From positions 13,005,020 through 13,069,019 of the forward strand of contig OU696570.1 of NCBI GenBank assembly GCA_916048095.2: 64,000 bases of DNA. Direction: 5' to 3'. Source of the DNA: Sacculina carcini (Eukaryota > Arthropoda > Thecostraca > Sacculinidae). A program made the position numbers and the translations under genes. Under the pieces are notes generated by a model that was not told the origin of the DNA, made no database searches, and worked only from the letters and a program-made list of their open reading frames with translations. Positions within the stretch are counted from its first letter, which is position 1; every line of letters begins with the position of its first letter. This document shows positions 12,126-21,414 of this stretch, one piece after another.

Positions 12126-15100
12126 TCCCGAGAGGAGAATGTCTGCCAAATTCTTCTCTCGCAACCATCGCAGGCAGCCACAAAAATTCACTGTTTTTCA
12201 TCCGGGACCAGGTATCAAGCATTTCCTTTTTGATAGACACCGGGGCGCAGTATAGTATCGTGTCAACGCGTCATTATCCATCCAGTGACAAGTCTTCATT
12301 GTGTCTGCAAGCGGTCAATAACAGTGCTATACGCACACATGGTTCTAAAACGCTCACAGTATCACTCGGTCTGCGTAGAAATTTTCCGTGGACATTTATC
12401 TTAGCTGATATTGACATATCGATAATCGGGTGTGATTTCCTTTCGCATCATGATATTAGCGTTAACCCAAGAAAGTGCGAGCTTATCGATAATACCACGC
12501 AGCTCAAGGTTCGCGGTTCTGGTTCACATGCGCCTTTGCTGATCTCCGTGTCCATATCTGGTCACCATGAGAACTACCAGGCCATTGTCAAACAATTCCC
12601 AGAGCTTTTGTCGCCTTCCGTCACTTCTGACGTTTCGAAACACGGTGTTTTTCACCGAATTCATACACATGGTAAGCCTGTGTTTTGTCGACCTCGAAAA
12701 CTTGATTCTGCTAGGCTGAAAATTGCCAAAGCGGAGTTTGAAAAGATGCTGGCACAGGGTATAATACGACCGAGTAACAGTCCTTATGCATCGGCACTCC
12801 ATCTTGTTCCGAAACGGGCATCTTCCGATTGGCGGCCTTGTGGAGATTATAGAGCTCTGAACAGAGTAACAACTCCGGACAGATACCCAGTGCCGTATCT
12901 GCAAGATTTTTCTGCAGCATTACATGGTTCGACTGTATTTTCGAAGATTGACCTGGTCAAAGCGTTTTTCCAGATTCCTGTACACCCGGACGACATACAC
13001 AAAACGGCAATCACCACGCCATTTGGTTCTTTCGAAATGTTGCGGATGCCGTTTGGATTGCGTAATAGCGCGCAGTCAATGCAACGTCTGTTGGACTCAG
13101 TACTCCGAGGCTTAAATTTCATATTCGTGTACATAGACGACATCTTGATAGCCAGCAAAAACGAGGCAGACCACCGGTCGCATCTACACACAGTTCTCAG
13201 TCGTTTGCGCGCACACGGCATCAAAATAAACATAGACAAATGCGTGTTTGGCAAGCCGGAATTGACTTTTCTCGGCCACACGATAAATAAGGGCGGCATA
13301 CTTCCACAGCACGACGCAGTGAAAGCTATAATCGAATTTCCTCTTCCAAAAACGCACGAGCAACTGCGTAGGTACTTGGGCATGGTAAATTTTTACCACC
13401 GTTTTTTGCCTCATGCAGCTTCACTTCTTGCTCCCTTACACAAGCTGATAACAAATCATGCAAAAAAATCCAAGGTTCCTGTCATATGGACAAACGAGGC
13501 TACAGATGCATTTGACAAGTCAAAAAACGCACTTAGCGAAGCCGCGTCGTTGCATCATCAGAATGACTCCGCGCAATTAGCTCTTTTCACAGATGCCAGT
13601 GATTCCGGGATTGGTGCAGTTTTGCAGCAATGTAGTCACGGTGAGTGGCAGCCACTGGCTTTTTGGTCGAAACAGCTGACTTCAGCTCAAGCCAACTACA
13701 GTGCGTTCGGTAAAGAAGTGCTAGCCGTGTATTTATCCGTTCGACATTTCCGTCAGTATCTAGAAGGTCGAGATTTCACCATATTTACCGACCATAAGCC
13801 GCTGACGCACGCGATCCGCACTCCCACACACAACCACTCACCGAGAGAACAGCGCCATTTAGACTACATACTACAGTTCACTGCAGATGTGCGTCATATA
13901 AGCGGCAAGGACAATGTGGTCTCTGATGCGTTATCTAGAGTAAGCGCCGTGTCTTCAACCATTGACATAGACTCGCTGTCAAAACAGCAGCAAGCAGATA
14001 CTGAACTGCAAGAACTTTTACAAAACGAGTCAACCAGCTTGAAACTGGAGTGGCAGAATTTTCCTGCAGTTTCCAAAAACAAAATTCTGTGCGATATTTC
14101 AACCGGAACACCGCGACCCTTGGTGCCAACCAAAATGCGTCAGGATGTTTTCCGTATCTTGCACAGTCTTTCCCATCCAGGTCGAGCTGCAACTTTGAAG
14201 CTCGTATCCGACAGATATGTCTGGCCCAACATGCGACAAGATATCGTTACTTGGACCAAACAGTGCGCACATTGTCAAACATGTAAGATCACCAGACATA
14301 ATCGTTCACCAGTCGGACAATTTGAGCTGCCCTCGCGCCGGTTTCAGAATGTGCACGTAGACATAGTAGGCCCACTTCCGTGCTCTAATGGTCACCAATA
14401 TATTTTGACAGTGATTGACAGGTTTACACGCTGGCCAGAAGCATGCCCTATTCCTGACATATCGGCCGATACGGTAGCACGATATTTTATTTCAACTTGG
14501 GTGTCACGTTTCGGTGTCCCCGAGAGTATTGTCTCAGACAGGGGCACTCAATTCACAAGCCACCTCTGGAGACAACTCAACAACTGCTTCGGATCTAACA
14601 CGCGCTTGACAACGGCGTACAATCCGGCAGCCAACGGCCTAGTAGAACGGCTTCACCGCCAGCTCAAAGGCGCACTTCGGGGTTGTAGTGACTGGACAAA
14701 CAGACTGCCAATAGTCCTGTTAGGTATTCGGTCCTGCATGAAATCACCTTTAAATTGTTCCTCCGCCGAGCTGGTATATGGTGCCAAATTGCGTTTACCA
14801 GGTGAATTGTTAAATAGACAACCACAATTGACTCACACATATTGTCAGTTTGCCAAACAATTGTCTGAACATTTCAGTGCTATCCGGCCACAGCAGACCC
14901 GTGCAGCTGAGACAGCAGTGTTCCACCTGCCCAGCTTGTCCGATGCAGATTTCGTGTTCGTGCGTCATGACGGCCACAGACGTCCGCTGCAGCCGGTGTA
15001 CCAGGGGCCGTACAAGGTGGTGAAACGTACGCCAAAAACGTTCACTATTGAGCGGCATGGACACGAGGTGGTCGGCATTGATCGTCTGCGTCCAGCATTT

Positions 15101-15271
15101 CTGGAAAATGAGAATATTTCATCCGCTCCGGAGAACGACAGCTTCGTGCATCAGGCAAAACAAAACTCCACCAAGATCACTCACACTCAGACGCACACCA
15201 CACCACAATCCATTTTGTACCGTACCCGATCTGGCAGAGCTGTCAAACCTCCGGTTCGTTTCTCGCCATGA
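12053..15271 (+). CDS. pol: Pol polyprotein: protease, RT, RNase H, integrase
   Basis: Open frame of 1072 codons, uninterrupted; the true product is probably Gag-Pol made by -1 frameshifting at about 12122, so the ATG at 12053 is not a real start. Residues in the frame: aspartic protease DTG at 62-64; reverse transcriptase with VYIDDIL (YIDD 360-363); RNase H with FTDAS (D514) and FTDHKPL; integrase zinc finger H704, H708, C738, C741; catalytic D770, D829, E865 (35 residues between the last two); then a GPY/F-like module near 984 (YQGPYKVV). All catalytic residues are present, so this copy may encode active enzymes. It ends 16 bp before the polypurine tract. Confidence 0.95.
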   Translation: MLVSLQFRRESALVRKTLQALFKLIPRGECLPNSSLATIAGSHKNSLFFIRDQVSSISFLIDTGAQYSIVSTRHYPSSDKSSLCLQAVNNSAIRTHGSKTLTVSLGLRRNFPWTFILADIDISIIGCDFLSHHDISVNPRKCELIDNTTQLKVRGSGSHAPLLISVSISGHHENYQAIVKQFPELLSPSVTSDVSKHGVFHRIHTHGKPVFCRPRKLDSARLKIAKAEFEKMLAQGIIRPSNSPYASALHLVPKRASSDWRPCGDYRALNRVTTPDRYPVPYLQDFSAALHGSTVFSKIDLVKAFFQIPVHPDDIHKTAITTPFGSFEMLRMPFGLRNSAQSMQRLLDSVLRGLNFIFVYIDDILIASKNEADHRSHLHTVLSRLRAHGIKINIDKCVFGKPELTFLGHTINKGGILPQHDAVKAIIEFPLPKTHEQLRRYLGMVNFYHRFLPHAASLLAPLHKLITNHAKKSKVPVIWTNEATDAFDKSKNALSEAASLHHQNDSAQLALFTDASDSGIGAVLQQCSHGEWQPLAFWSKQLTSAQANYSAFGKEVLAVYLSVRHFRQYLEGRDFTIFTDHKPLTHAIRTPTHNHSPREQRHLDYILQFTADVRHISGKDNVVSDALSRVSAVSSTIDIDSLSKQQQADTELQELLQNESTSLKLEWQNFPAVSKNKILCDISTGTPRPLVPTKMRQDVFRILHSLSHPGRAATLKLVSDRYVWPNMRQDIVTWTKQCAHCQTCKITRHNRSPVGQFELPSRRFQNVHVDIVGPLPCSNGHQYILTVIDRFTRWPEACPIPDISADTVARYFISTWVSRFGVPESIVSDRGTQFTSHLWRQLNNCFGSNTRLTTAYNPAANGLVERLHRQLKGALRGCSDWTNRLPIVLLGIRSCMKSPLNCSSAELVYGAKLRLPGELLNRQPQLTHTYCQFAKQLSEHFSAIRPQQTRAAETAVFHLPSLSDADFVFVRHDGHRRPLQPVYQGPYKVVKRTPKTFTIERHGHEVVGIDRLRPAFLENENISSAPENDSFVHQAKQNSTKITHTQTHTTPQSILYRTRSGRAVKPPVRFSP
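12116..12177 (+). promoter_or_regulatory. -1 ribosomal frameshift signal between gag and pol
   Basis: Slippery heptamer T TTA AAC at 12116-12122, read in the gag frame as the last two sense codons before TGA. After a 6-nt spacer comes an 11-bp stem: 12129-12139 (CGAGAGGAGAA) pairs with 12151-12161 (TTCTTCTCTCG), with one G-U pair and an 11-nt loop. Loop bases CTGCC (12143-12147) can also pair with GGCAG (12173-12177), which would make an H-type pseudoknot. Pol is in the -1 frame relative to gag, as required. Pairing was checked by eye; energy was not computed. Confidence 0.88.
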
Positions 15272-15274
15272 TCT

Positions 15275-15283
15275 AAGGGGGGG
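15275..15283 (+). promoter_or_regulatory. Polypurine tract (first copy)
   Basis: AAGGGGGGG just after the pol stop and 4 bp before the LTR start at 15288; it would prime plus-strand DNA. The same tract recurs at 16943-16951 before the 3' LTR. Confidence 0.75.
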
Positions 15284-15287
15284 CTCA

Positions 15288-15392
15288 TGTGGCGTGTCAT
15301 GCCATATAAATGTATATATAAATGTATATATAAATGTGTGTATATTTAAATGTGTATGCGTGCGCGTATGCGTTTATATGTATGTGCCGCAC
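15288..15392 (+). repeat. Truncated internal LTR, first 105 bp
   Basis: Matches the first 105 bases of the LTR, then breaks at GCCGCAC, inside the first unit of the 135-bp internal repeat. What follows is LTR sequence in the opposite orientation. Confidence 0.93.
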
Positions 15393-15713
15393 TTGTTACG
15401 CGAAGCTCGTTCAGAGCGCGCACATAACAAAGAGCGGTGTAGCACAGCAGATATATTATAAATACACAGTAACAATAGTACATAGAATATCACAAGGCCG
15501 GAGACCAGCAAAACCTCGGCACGAAGGCCGCGGCACAGAATTCCGTAACAGTGGTGTAGCGAGTCCTCCACTGAAACAGCTACTGCACCGTTACAAATAA
15601 TACAGGTAATAATCGCGCAATAAATATCAAAGGCCGGAGACCAGCAAAACCTCGGCACGAAGGCCGCGGCACAGAATTCCGTAACAGTGGTGTAGCGAGT
15701 CCTCCACTGAAAC
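15392..15713 (-). repeat. Inverted LTR 3' segment (322 bp)
   Basis: Reverse complement of 11070 back to 10749. It starts at CTTGTTACG, that is two bases outside the LTR end and directly against the primer site, exactly where minus-strand strong-stop DNA starts. It ends at TGAAAC (15708-15713), a 6-bp identity with pol at 14040-14045, where the sequence switches to pol in the forward direction. Confidence 0.92.
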
Positions 15714-16955
15714 TGGAGTGGCAGAATTTTCCTGCAGTTTCCAAAAACAAAATTCTGTGCGATATTTCAACCGGAACACCGCGACCCTTGGTGCCAACCA
15801 AAATGCGTCAGGATGTTTTCCGTATCTTGCACAGTCTTTCCCATCCAGGTCGAGCTGCAACTTTGAAGCTCGTATCCGACAGATATGTCTGGCCCAACAT
15901 GCGACAAGATATCGTTACTTGGACCAAACAGTGCGCACATTGTCAAACATGTAAGATCACCAGACATAATCGTTCACCAGTCGGACAATTTGAGCTGCCC
16001 TCGCGCCGGTTTCAGAATGTGCACGTAGACATAGTAGGCCCACTTCCGTGCTCTAATGGTCACCAATATATTTTGACAGTGATTGACAGGTTTACACGCT
16101 GGCCAGAAGCATGCCCTATTCCTGACATATCGGCCGATACGGTAGCACGATATTTTATTTCAACTTGGGTGTCACGTTTCGGTGTCCCCGAGAGTATTGT
16201 CTCAGACAGGGGCACTCAATTCACAAGCCACCTCTGGAGACAACTCAACAACTGCTTCGGATCTAACACGCGCTTGACAACGGCGTACAATCCGGCAGCC
16301 AACGGCCTAGTAGAACGGCTTCACCGCCAGCTCAAAGGCGCACTTCGGGGTTGTAGTGACTGGACAAACAGACTGCCAATAGTCCTGTTAGGTATTCGGT
16401 CCTGCATGAAATCACCTTTAAATTGTTCCTCCGCCGAGCTGGTATATGGTGCCAAATTGCGTTTACCAGGTGAATTGTTAAATAGACAACCACAATTGAC
16501 TCACACATATTGTCAGTTTGCCAAACAATTGTCTGAACATTTCAGTGCTATCCGGCCACAGCAGACCCGTGCAGCTGAGACAGCAGTGTTCCACCTGCCC
16601 AGCTTGTCCGATGCAGATTTCGTGTTCGTGCGTCATGACGGCCACAGACGTCCGCTGCAGCCGGTGTACCAGGGGCCGTACAAGGTGGTGAAACGTACGC
16701 CAAAAACGTTCACTATTGAGCGGCATGGACACGAGGTGGTCGGCATTGATCGTCTGCGTCCAGCATTTCTGGAAAATGAGAATATTTCATCCGCTCCGGA
16801 GAACGACAGCTTCGTGCATCAGGCAAAACAAAACTCCACCAAGATCACTCACACTCAGACGCACACCACACCACAATCCATTTTGTACCGTACCCGATCT
16901 GGCAGAGCTGTCAAACCTCCGGTTCGTTTCTCGCCATGATCTAAGGGGGGGCTCA
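15708..16955 (+). pseudogene. Duplicated 3' part of pol (integrase end) plus polypurine tract
   Basis: Copy of 14040-15287 at a constant offset of 1668. The encoded residues from [10 protein letters not shown] to the pol stop (at 16939) are identical to the first copy and include the whole integrase catalytic triad, but there is no upstream gag, protease or RT. It is not expected to be an independent gene; it is a by-product of the rearrangement. Confidence 0.92.
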
Positions 16956-17952
16956 TGTGGCGTGTCATGCCATATAAATGTATATATAAATGTATATATA
17001 AATGTGTGTATATTTAAATGTGTATGCGTGCGCGTATGCGTTTATATGTATGTGCCGCACGTGTTTGTATGTTTGTGTGGCATGCCTTCCAGAATGTTCG
17101 GTGTAGGTTAGGTGACGTGTGTCTACGTACAACCAGCAAACACGCTTGTTGCATGTGTATACGTGTGCGTATGTGTCTCTATGTATGTGCCGCATGTGTC
17201 TGTATGTTTGTGTGGCATGCGTTCTAGAATATTCCATGTAGGTTAGGTGACGTGTGTGTGCGTGTTAGCTTGCGAAAATAGTTCAGCCAATCACAGTAGC
17301 CTACGTGCTGGCGTGATCACATAGCTACCAATCGGGTGGTTACATTTGTCTTTTACTATTGCCTGGCCAATTGTGTTCCAATGTTCATACGCGGTCCGGT
17401 CGATGCACACGCACGGCCAAGTATATTTAAGTCCCGTCGCCTCGGTGCGCGGGCAGTTGGACTGGGACTTTGGCAATAGCTTGACTGACAGGGCTACTCT
17501 CTGTGTCTCGCTCGCCTTGTGTCAGTTCGACCCGAGCATCGTCCGACACATTGTGTTGGACAACGTGCTCGTTGCGATTGCCGCGCATTGGCCTAGGATA
17601 TTACCTGTATTACTTGTAACGGTGCAGTAGCTGTTTCAGTGGAGGACTCGCTACACCACTGTTACGGAATTCTGTGCCGCGGCCTTCGTGCCGAGGTTTT
17701 GCTGGTCTCCGGCCTTTGATATTTATTGCGCGATTATTACCTGTATTATTTGTAACGGTGCAGTAGCTGTTTCAGTGGAGGACTCGCTACACCACTGTTA
17801 CGGAATTCTGTGCCGCGGCCTTCGTGCCGAGGTTTTGCTGGTCTCCGGCCTTGTGATATTCTATGTACTATTGTTACTGTGTATTTATAATATATCTGCT
17901 GTGCTACACCGCTCTTTGTTATGTGCGCGCTCTGAACGAGCTTCGCGTAACA
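16956..17952 (+). repeat. 3' LTR (997 bp)
   Basis: Same length and apparently the same sequence as the 5' LTR, including both internal tandem duplications and the TATA-like box (17421-17431). It is followed by the AGCG target duplication. Confidence 0.95.
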
Positions 17953-18117
17953 AGCGGTTGAAATGGATGAAGCACCACACCTTTCTATTGATACAACACT
18001 CACAAAAGCCATTACAACAACAACGGATGTTTACTAAAGTACAAAAATATAAGCACAGGAACAAGAAGATTAGCTAAAGAAAAAAATTAGAAAATTGGCT
18101 TACATACACAAGAAGAA

Positions 18118-18512
18118 GGTAGAAGTTAACATGTAGAAGGTAGCAAATCAAGGTTAAAGGTTACAAAGATTAGAGGCACAAATGTTAGAGGTTAAAGGCC
18201 TAAGTGACAGCTGCTACACGGGGAGAAGTCGAAGCTTATGAACACACAGGTGTGTCCCGTGCAGCTCGCTGCCACCGCAGAACCGACCCTCCCCACGCTA
18301 TTGCGCCACATGGACGAAAGACGTATTAGAGAGGGCGACCTCCTCAGAATGCATGGCAAAACACTTGATTGACATCTGGTATCGTCATTTACTGCTGAGT
18401 GGACAGGGACTGTTGGATTATAGAATTCGCCCAAAAGAAATTCTCCTCCGCCGGATTCGAGCCACGGACTTCCCGCTTGTGAGGCGGGTGTGCTACCACT
18501 ACACCACGGAGT
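18118..18512 (-). mobile_element. tRNA-Val-derived SINE, copy 1
   Basis: The head (18446-18512, minus strand) folds as tRNA: box A TGGTGTAGTGG, box B GGCTCGAATCC, anticodon stem CCCGC/GCGGG with 7-base loop CTCACAA, anticodon CAC (plus-strand gtg at 18479-18481). The body (about 330 bp) includes GCGGTGGCAGCGAGCTGCAC and ends in a TAACCTT-like tail. The same head plus body recurs at 47082-47430, which shows a retroposon and not a tRNA gene. The 3' border is approximate. Confidence 0.85.
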
Positions 18513-19389
18513 TTTGCGGTGCGTTGCGTTGAGTTTCAAAACATTGAATTGCGTTCGGAGGATAGCCGTTGGCTATCAACTAGCTTCTGAACCCTTAAGG
18601 CAGGTTTCGATTTTAATCCATCTCCCTCGCTACAGAACAGTAGGGGAGCAGGTTTATTCGCCAACAACTCGACTAGACGTCTGACGCCGATTTTCATAGG
18701 GTGATCTCAACGGATTGGTCTCGCATTTTCGGAAACTAATTCGGCTTCGTCTAGGAGAGAAGATATAAGCAAACAGCTTGTCCTACCGAAAATAAAGCGA
18801 GTCGATTCAAATGCGGGCTATGATCGCTCACCATTAGCCTTCTCAGTCCGTCCTGTGATCACCCACTTTGTCTGATATGTCTTCTACATTCGTTACCAGT
18901 AAGCAATCGAAGTTGATAATCTTGCACAAAATCTGAGGCCAAATGGTCTCACTTAGTCTCAGCCGGCATCTCAAGCTTACGTTTCATGGACAATCCTTTT
19001 GCTCTCTATTTGAAACACATTGGTTCTGAACCTGGCATCGAACGCACCCCAGGAGATCGGTGAGTCAGTTTCAGGGATGCGGTGGTTTGGTTCACCCACT
19101 CGTATGATTCGTGACCTTTGCTTGACCATCATTGGTTGCATCTAATCACGCTACATCGCTTGGTCTTGATATCTGTGCTGCAAGCAACTCGGTCCACTCA
19201 GTAGTAGCCTACTTGTGACTGTCTTGATCGTATGTATTTGTGATGTTTCCTTCAATAGTTCAAACACGAAGGGTTCGATGAATGTGTATATGTGGAGCTT
19301 GTGGAGTTCAGCACCTCCATTAAGTTTAAGAATCACTGTTCTAACATCCTAAAATCAACACAATCCAATCTCGAACTTCTTGTGATTAG

Positions 19390-20796
19390 TAGGGCTGTCA
19401 AAAAAGTAACCTAAAAATCAGAAAAAAGTAACTTTATTTTCGAGAAAAAGTAACCTAAAAAAGTAACCTAAAAATAACCTATGAGTTTTAATGTTATTAT
19501 CACTTTTGTATCGTTTTATCACATGTTTATCACGCCTTTGCTGATTAGTGCGCTATATGAAGTACACGGTTTGTTTGTTGTTTGTTTGTGAACATATTAA
19601 GTAACATAATAACCTGTAAAAAGTAACATAAAAATAACCTAACCTTCGTAAAAATAACCTTCAAAAGAGGTGAATTTCTGTTTGCAGTTCTGAAGGAAGA
19701 AAATACACCAGTCCTTCTTTTTTATCATCTTTCCGAGTTGGTACTACTTTTCCACCCTCTCCAATCTGGTACCATTTGTACAAAAAACAACCAAAAGTGA
19801 CTTAACATCATTTAGCTAACATCGAAAAAGGAGCATAACCATCAAAATATACTTTTAAGTGGAAAGCACATACAAATGCGAAATACACTAATTGCAAATG
19901 TAAATATTTTTAGTAATGGTCGCAATAATTTTCTTTATATTTTTTCAATGGAACTTTTTATCAAATAGCACGTACTGCAGTTTGTATATTATTGTGAGCG
20001 TAAATGCATGTGTGAATGCCCCCCGTCCTCCCATATGTCAAACGTGGGATAATGGCGCGATCTCACGCCCTGAAAATCCCGTGCAAATTCCTGTTCAAGT
20101 GAATACGTACTGTCAAGTGCTACAGTGCAGCATCTGGTATAGAGAGTTCACACATCATACTATACCACGCTCCGAACATCTCACGAAACCCTCCGGTTCG
20201 TGGCCATTTCCTAAAATGGAATTACCCTATCCTGCGTAACCAAAAACGTTCAAGTAAATACGTACTGTCAAGTGCTACAGTGCAGTATCTGGTATAGAGA
20301 GCTCACACATCGTACTATACCACGCTCCAAACATCTCACGAAACCCTCCGGTTCGTGGACATTTCCTGAAATGGAATTACACTATCCTGCGTACCCAAAA
20401 ACGTATAAATATCAAGTAGCAAGGATATTAGGATGAATATCAATTGCTAAATCCTAAGAGCAGAAATGTTGACATTTCTGGGTCTTCAGACCTATTATTC
20501 CATCTCTTCTCCTATTTTATCCTCATATATACCGTTTTTGTGCCTCTTATCTGCAAAAAGTCACCAAACTTCGTGGTAAACTTACCTAATAACAAGAAAA
20601 ATAACAAAAGGTAACCTGACGATAAAAAAGTAACCTTAAAAGCAAAAAAGTAACCTAACGATGAAAAAGTAACTTTTGGTAACCTAATAACTTTTTTAAT
20701 AATTATGGTACACAACTTTTTCATGCAGTTTTAGGTAGCTTATGAAAAAGTGACCTTTAGGTGAAAAAGTAACTTTATTAACTTTTGACAGCCCTA
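19390..20796. mobile_element. hAT-like element, family C (TAGGGCTGTCAAAA ends)
   Basis: 1407 bp. The ends TAGGGCTGTCAAAA and TTTTGACAGCCCTA are perfect inverted repeats. The flanking 8 bp gtgattag is exactly duplicated (19382-19389, 20797-20804). Both subterminal regions are packed with AAAAGTAACCT-type repeats in the same orientation, perhaps transposase binding sites. The core has a two-copy 155-bp tandem duplication. No transposase is encoded, so it is nonautonomous. Confidence 0.9.
20094..20403. repeat. Two-copy tandem duplication, 155 bp
   Basis: Units 20094-20248 and 20249-20403 differ at about ten positions. Each contains an inverted-looking ACCCTCCGGTTCGTGG segment. Lies wholly within the family C hAT-like element. 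Confidence 0.85.
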
Positions 20797-20804
20797 GTGA
20801 TTAG

Positions 20805-21341
20805 TACGCTTCGAAGCGTGAACATAATCCCGATGGTCTGTGCTACACAAACTAATTTTAACTTGTAACTTGCCAGTATGGATCGAAGAAGGAAGATGAT
20901 GAACATGAAAGGAAGAAAATAGATGATGAAGGTTCAAGATTTTGGTCACTGCTGGCCTAAATATTACAAAACAGTGCATTTTCAGCCCGAGCTATACATT
21001 TACGTAAAAACACCATTGCATAAAACCTAATTTCATTTTTATTTGCGGTCACCCTGTTAAAATAGCTCAATAAAGTTGTGTGTCACCAAATGAGGCTAGT
21101 GTGCGTGCCTGTGTGTATGGGTGCAAGAGCGTGCATGGGTGTAAGCGCGCCCTGGTATGTGTGCTATGTGTCCGTGTGTGTGTGTGTATGTGTGTGTTGA
21201 TCTTGACGTTGGTCATTGGTTGCCTTTGTTCGGTGAAAGAGTGAGTAATTGCATGTTGGCCGAGCTATTTGGCAGTGGCGAATATGTGTCAAACGGCCCA
21301 ATACTTTGGCCGCCGCCCTAATCAACTTCTCCACACACATA

Positions 21342-21414
<73 letters not shown>

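Larger units (their letters stand above)
10068..17956 (+). mobile_element. Rearranged Ty3/Gypsy LTR retrotransposon, CsRn1-like
   Basis: Full insertion bounded by the 4-bp target duplication AGCG (10068-10071 and 17953-17956) and two 997-bp LTRs beginning TG and ending CA. Order: LTR, primer site, gag, pol, polypurine tract, 105 bp of LTR, 315-322 bp of inverted LTR, a second copy of the 3' third of pol, polypurine tract, LTR. Pol order is protease, RT, RNase H, integrase, as in Ty3/Gypsy. The CHCC Gag box and tRNA-Trp primer site are hallmarks of the CsRn1 clade. The LTRs and the duplicated pol parts look identical, indicating a recent insertion. Confidence 0.93.

Noticed and set aside
15788..16939. 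A separate integrase gene
   Set aside because: It is an exact duplicate of the end of pol without its own promoter, gag or RT, created by the element's rearrangement.
18446..18512. Functional tRNA-Val gene
   Set aside because: The tRNA-like part continues into a body that is repeated at 47082, so it is the head of a SINE; the 3' acceptor side is also imperfect.
19390..20796. Telomere-like repeats (AAGTAACCT)
   Set aside because: The units are irregular, sit inside terminal inverted repeats with an 8-bp target duplication, and are not a tandem TTAGGG-type array.
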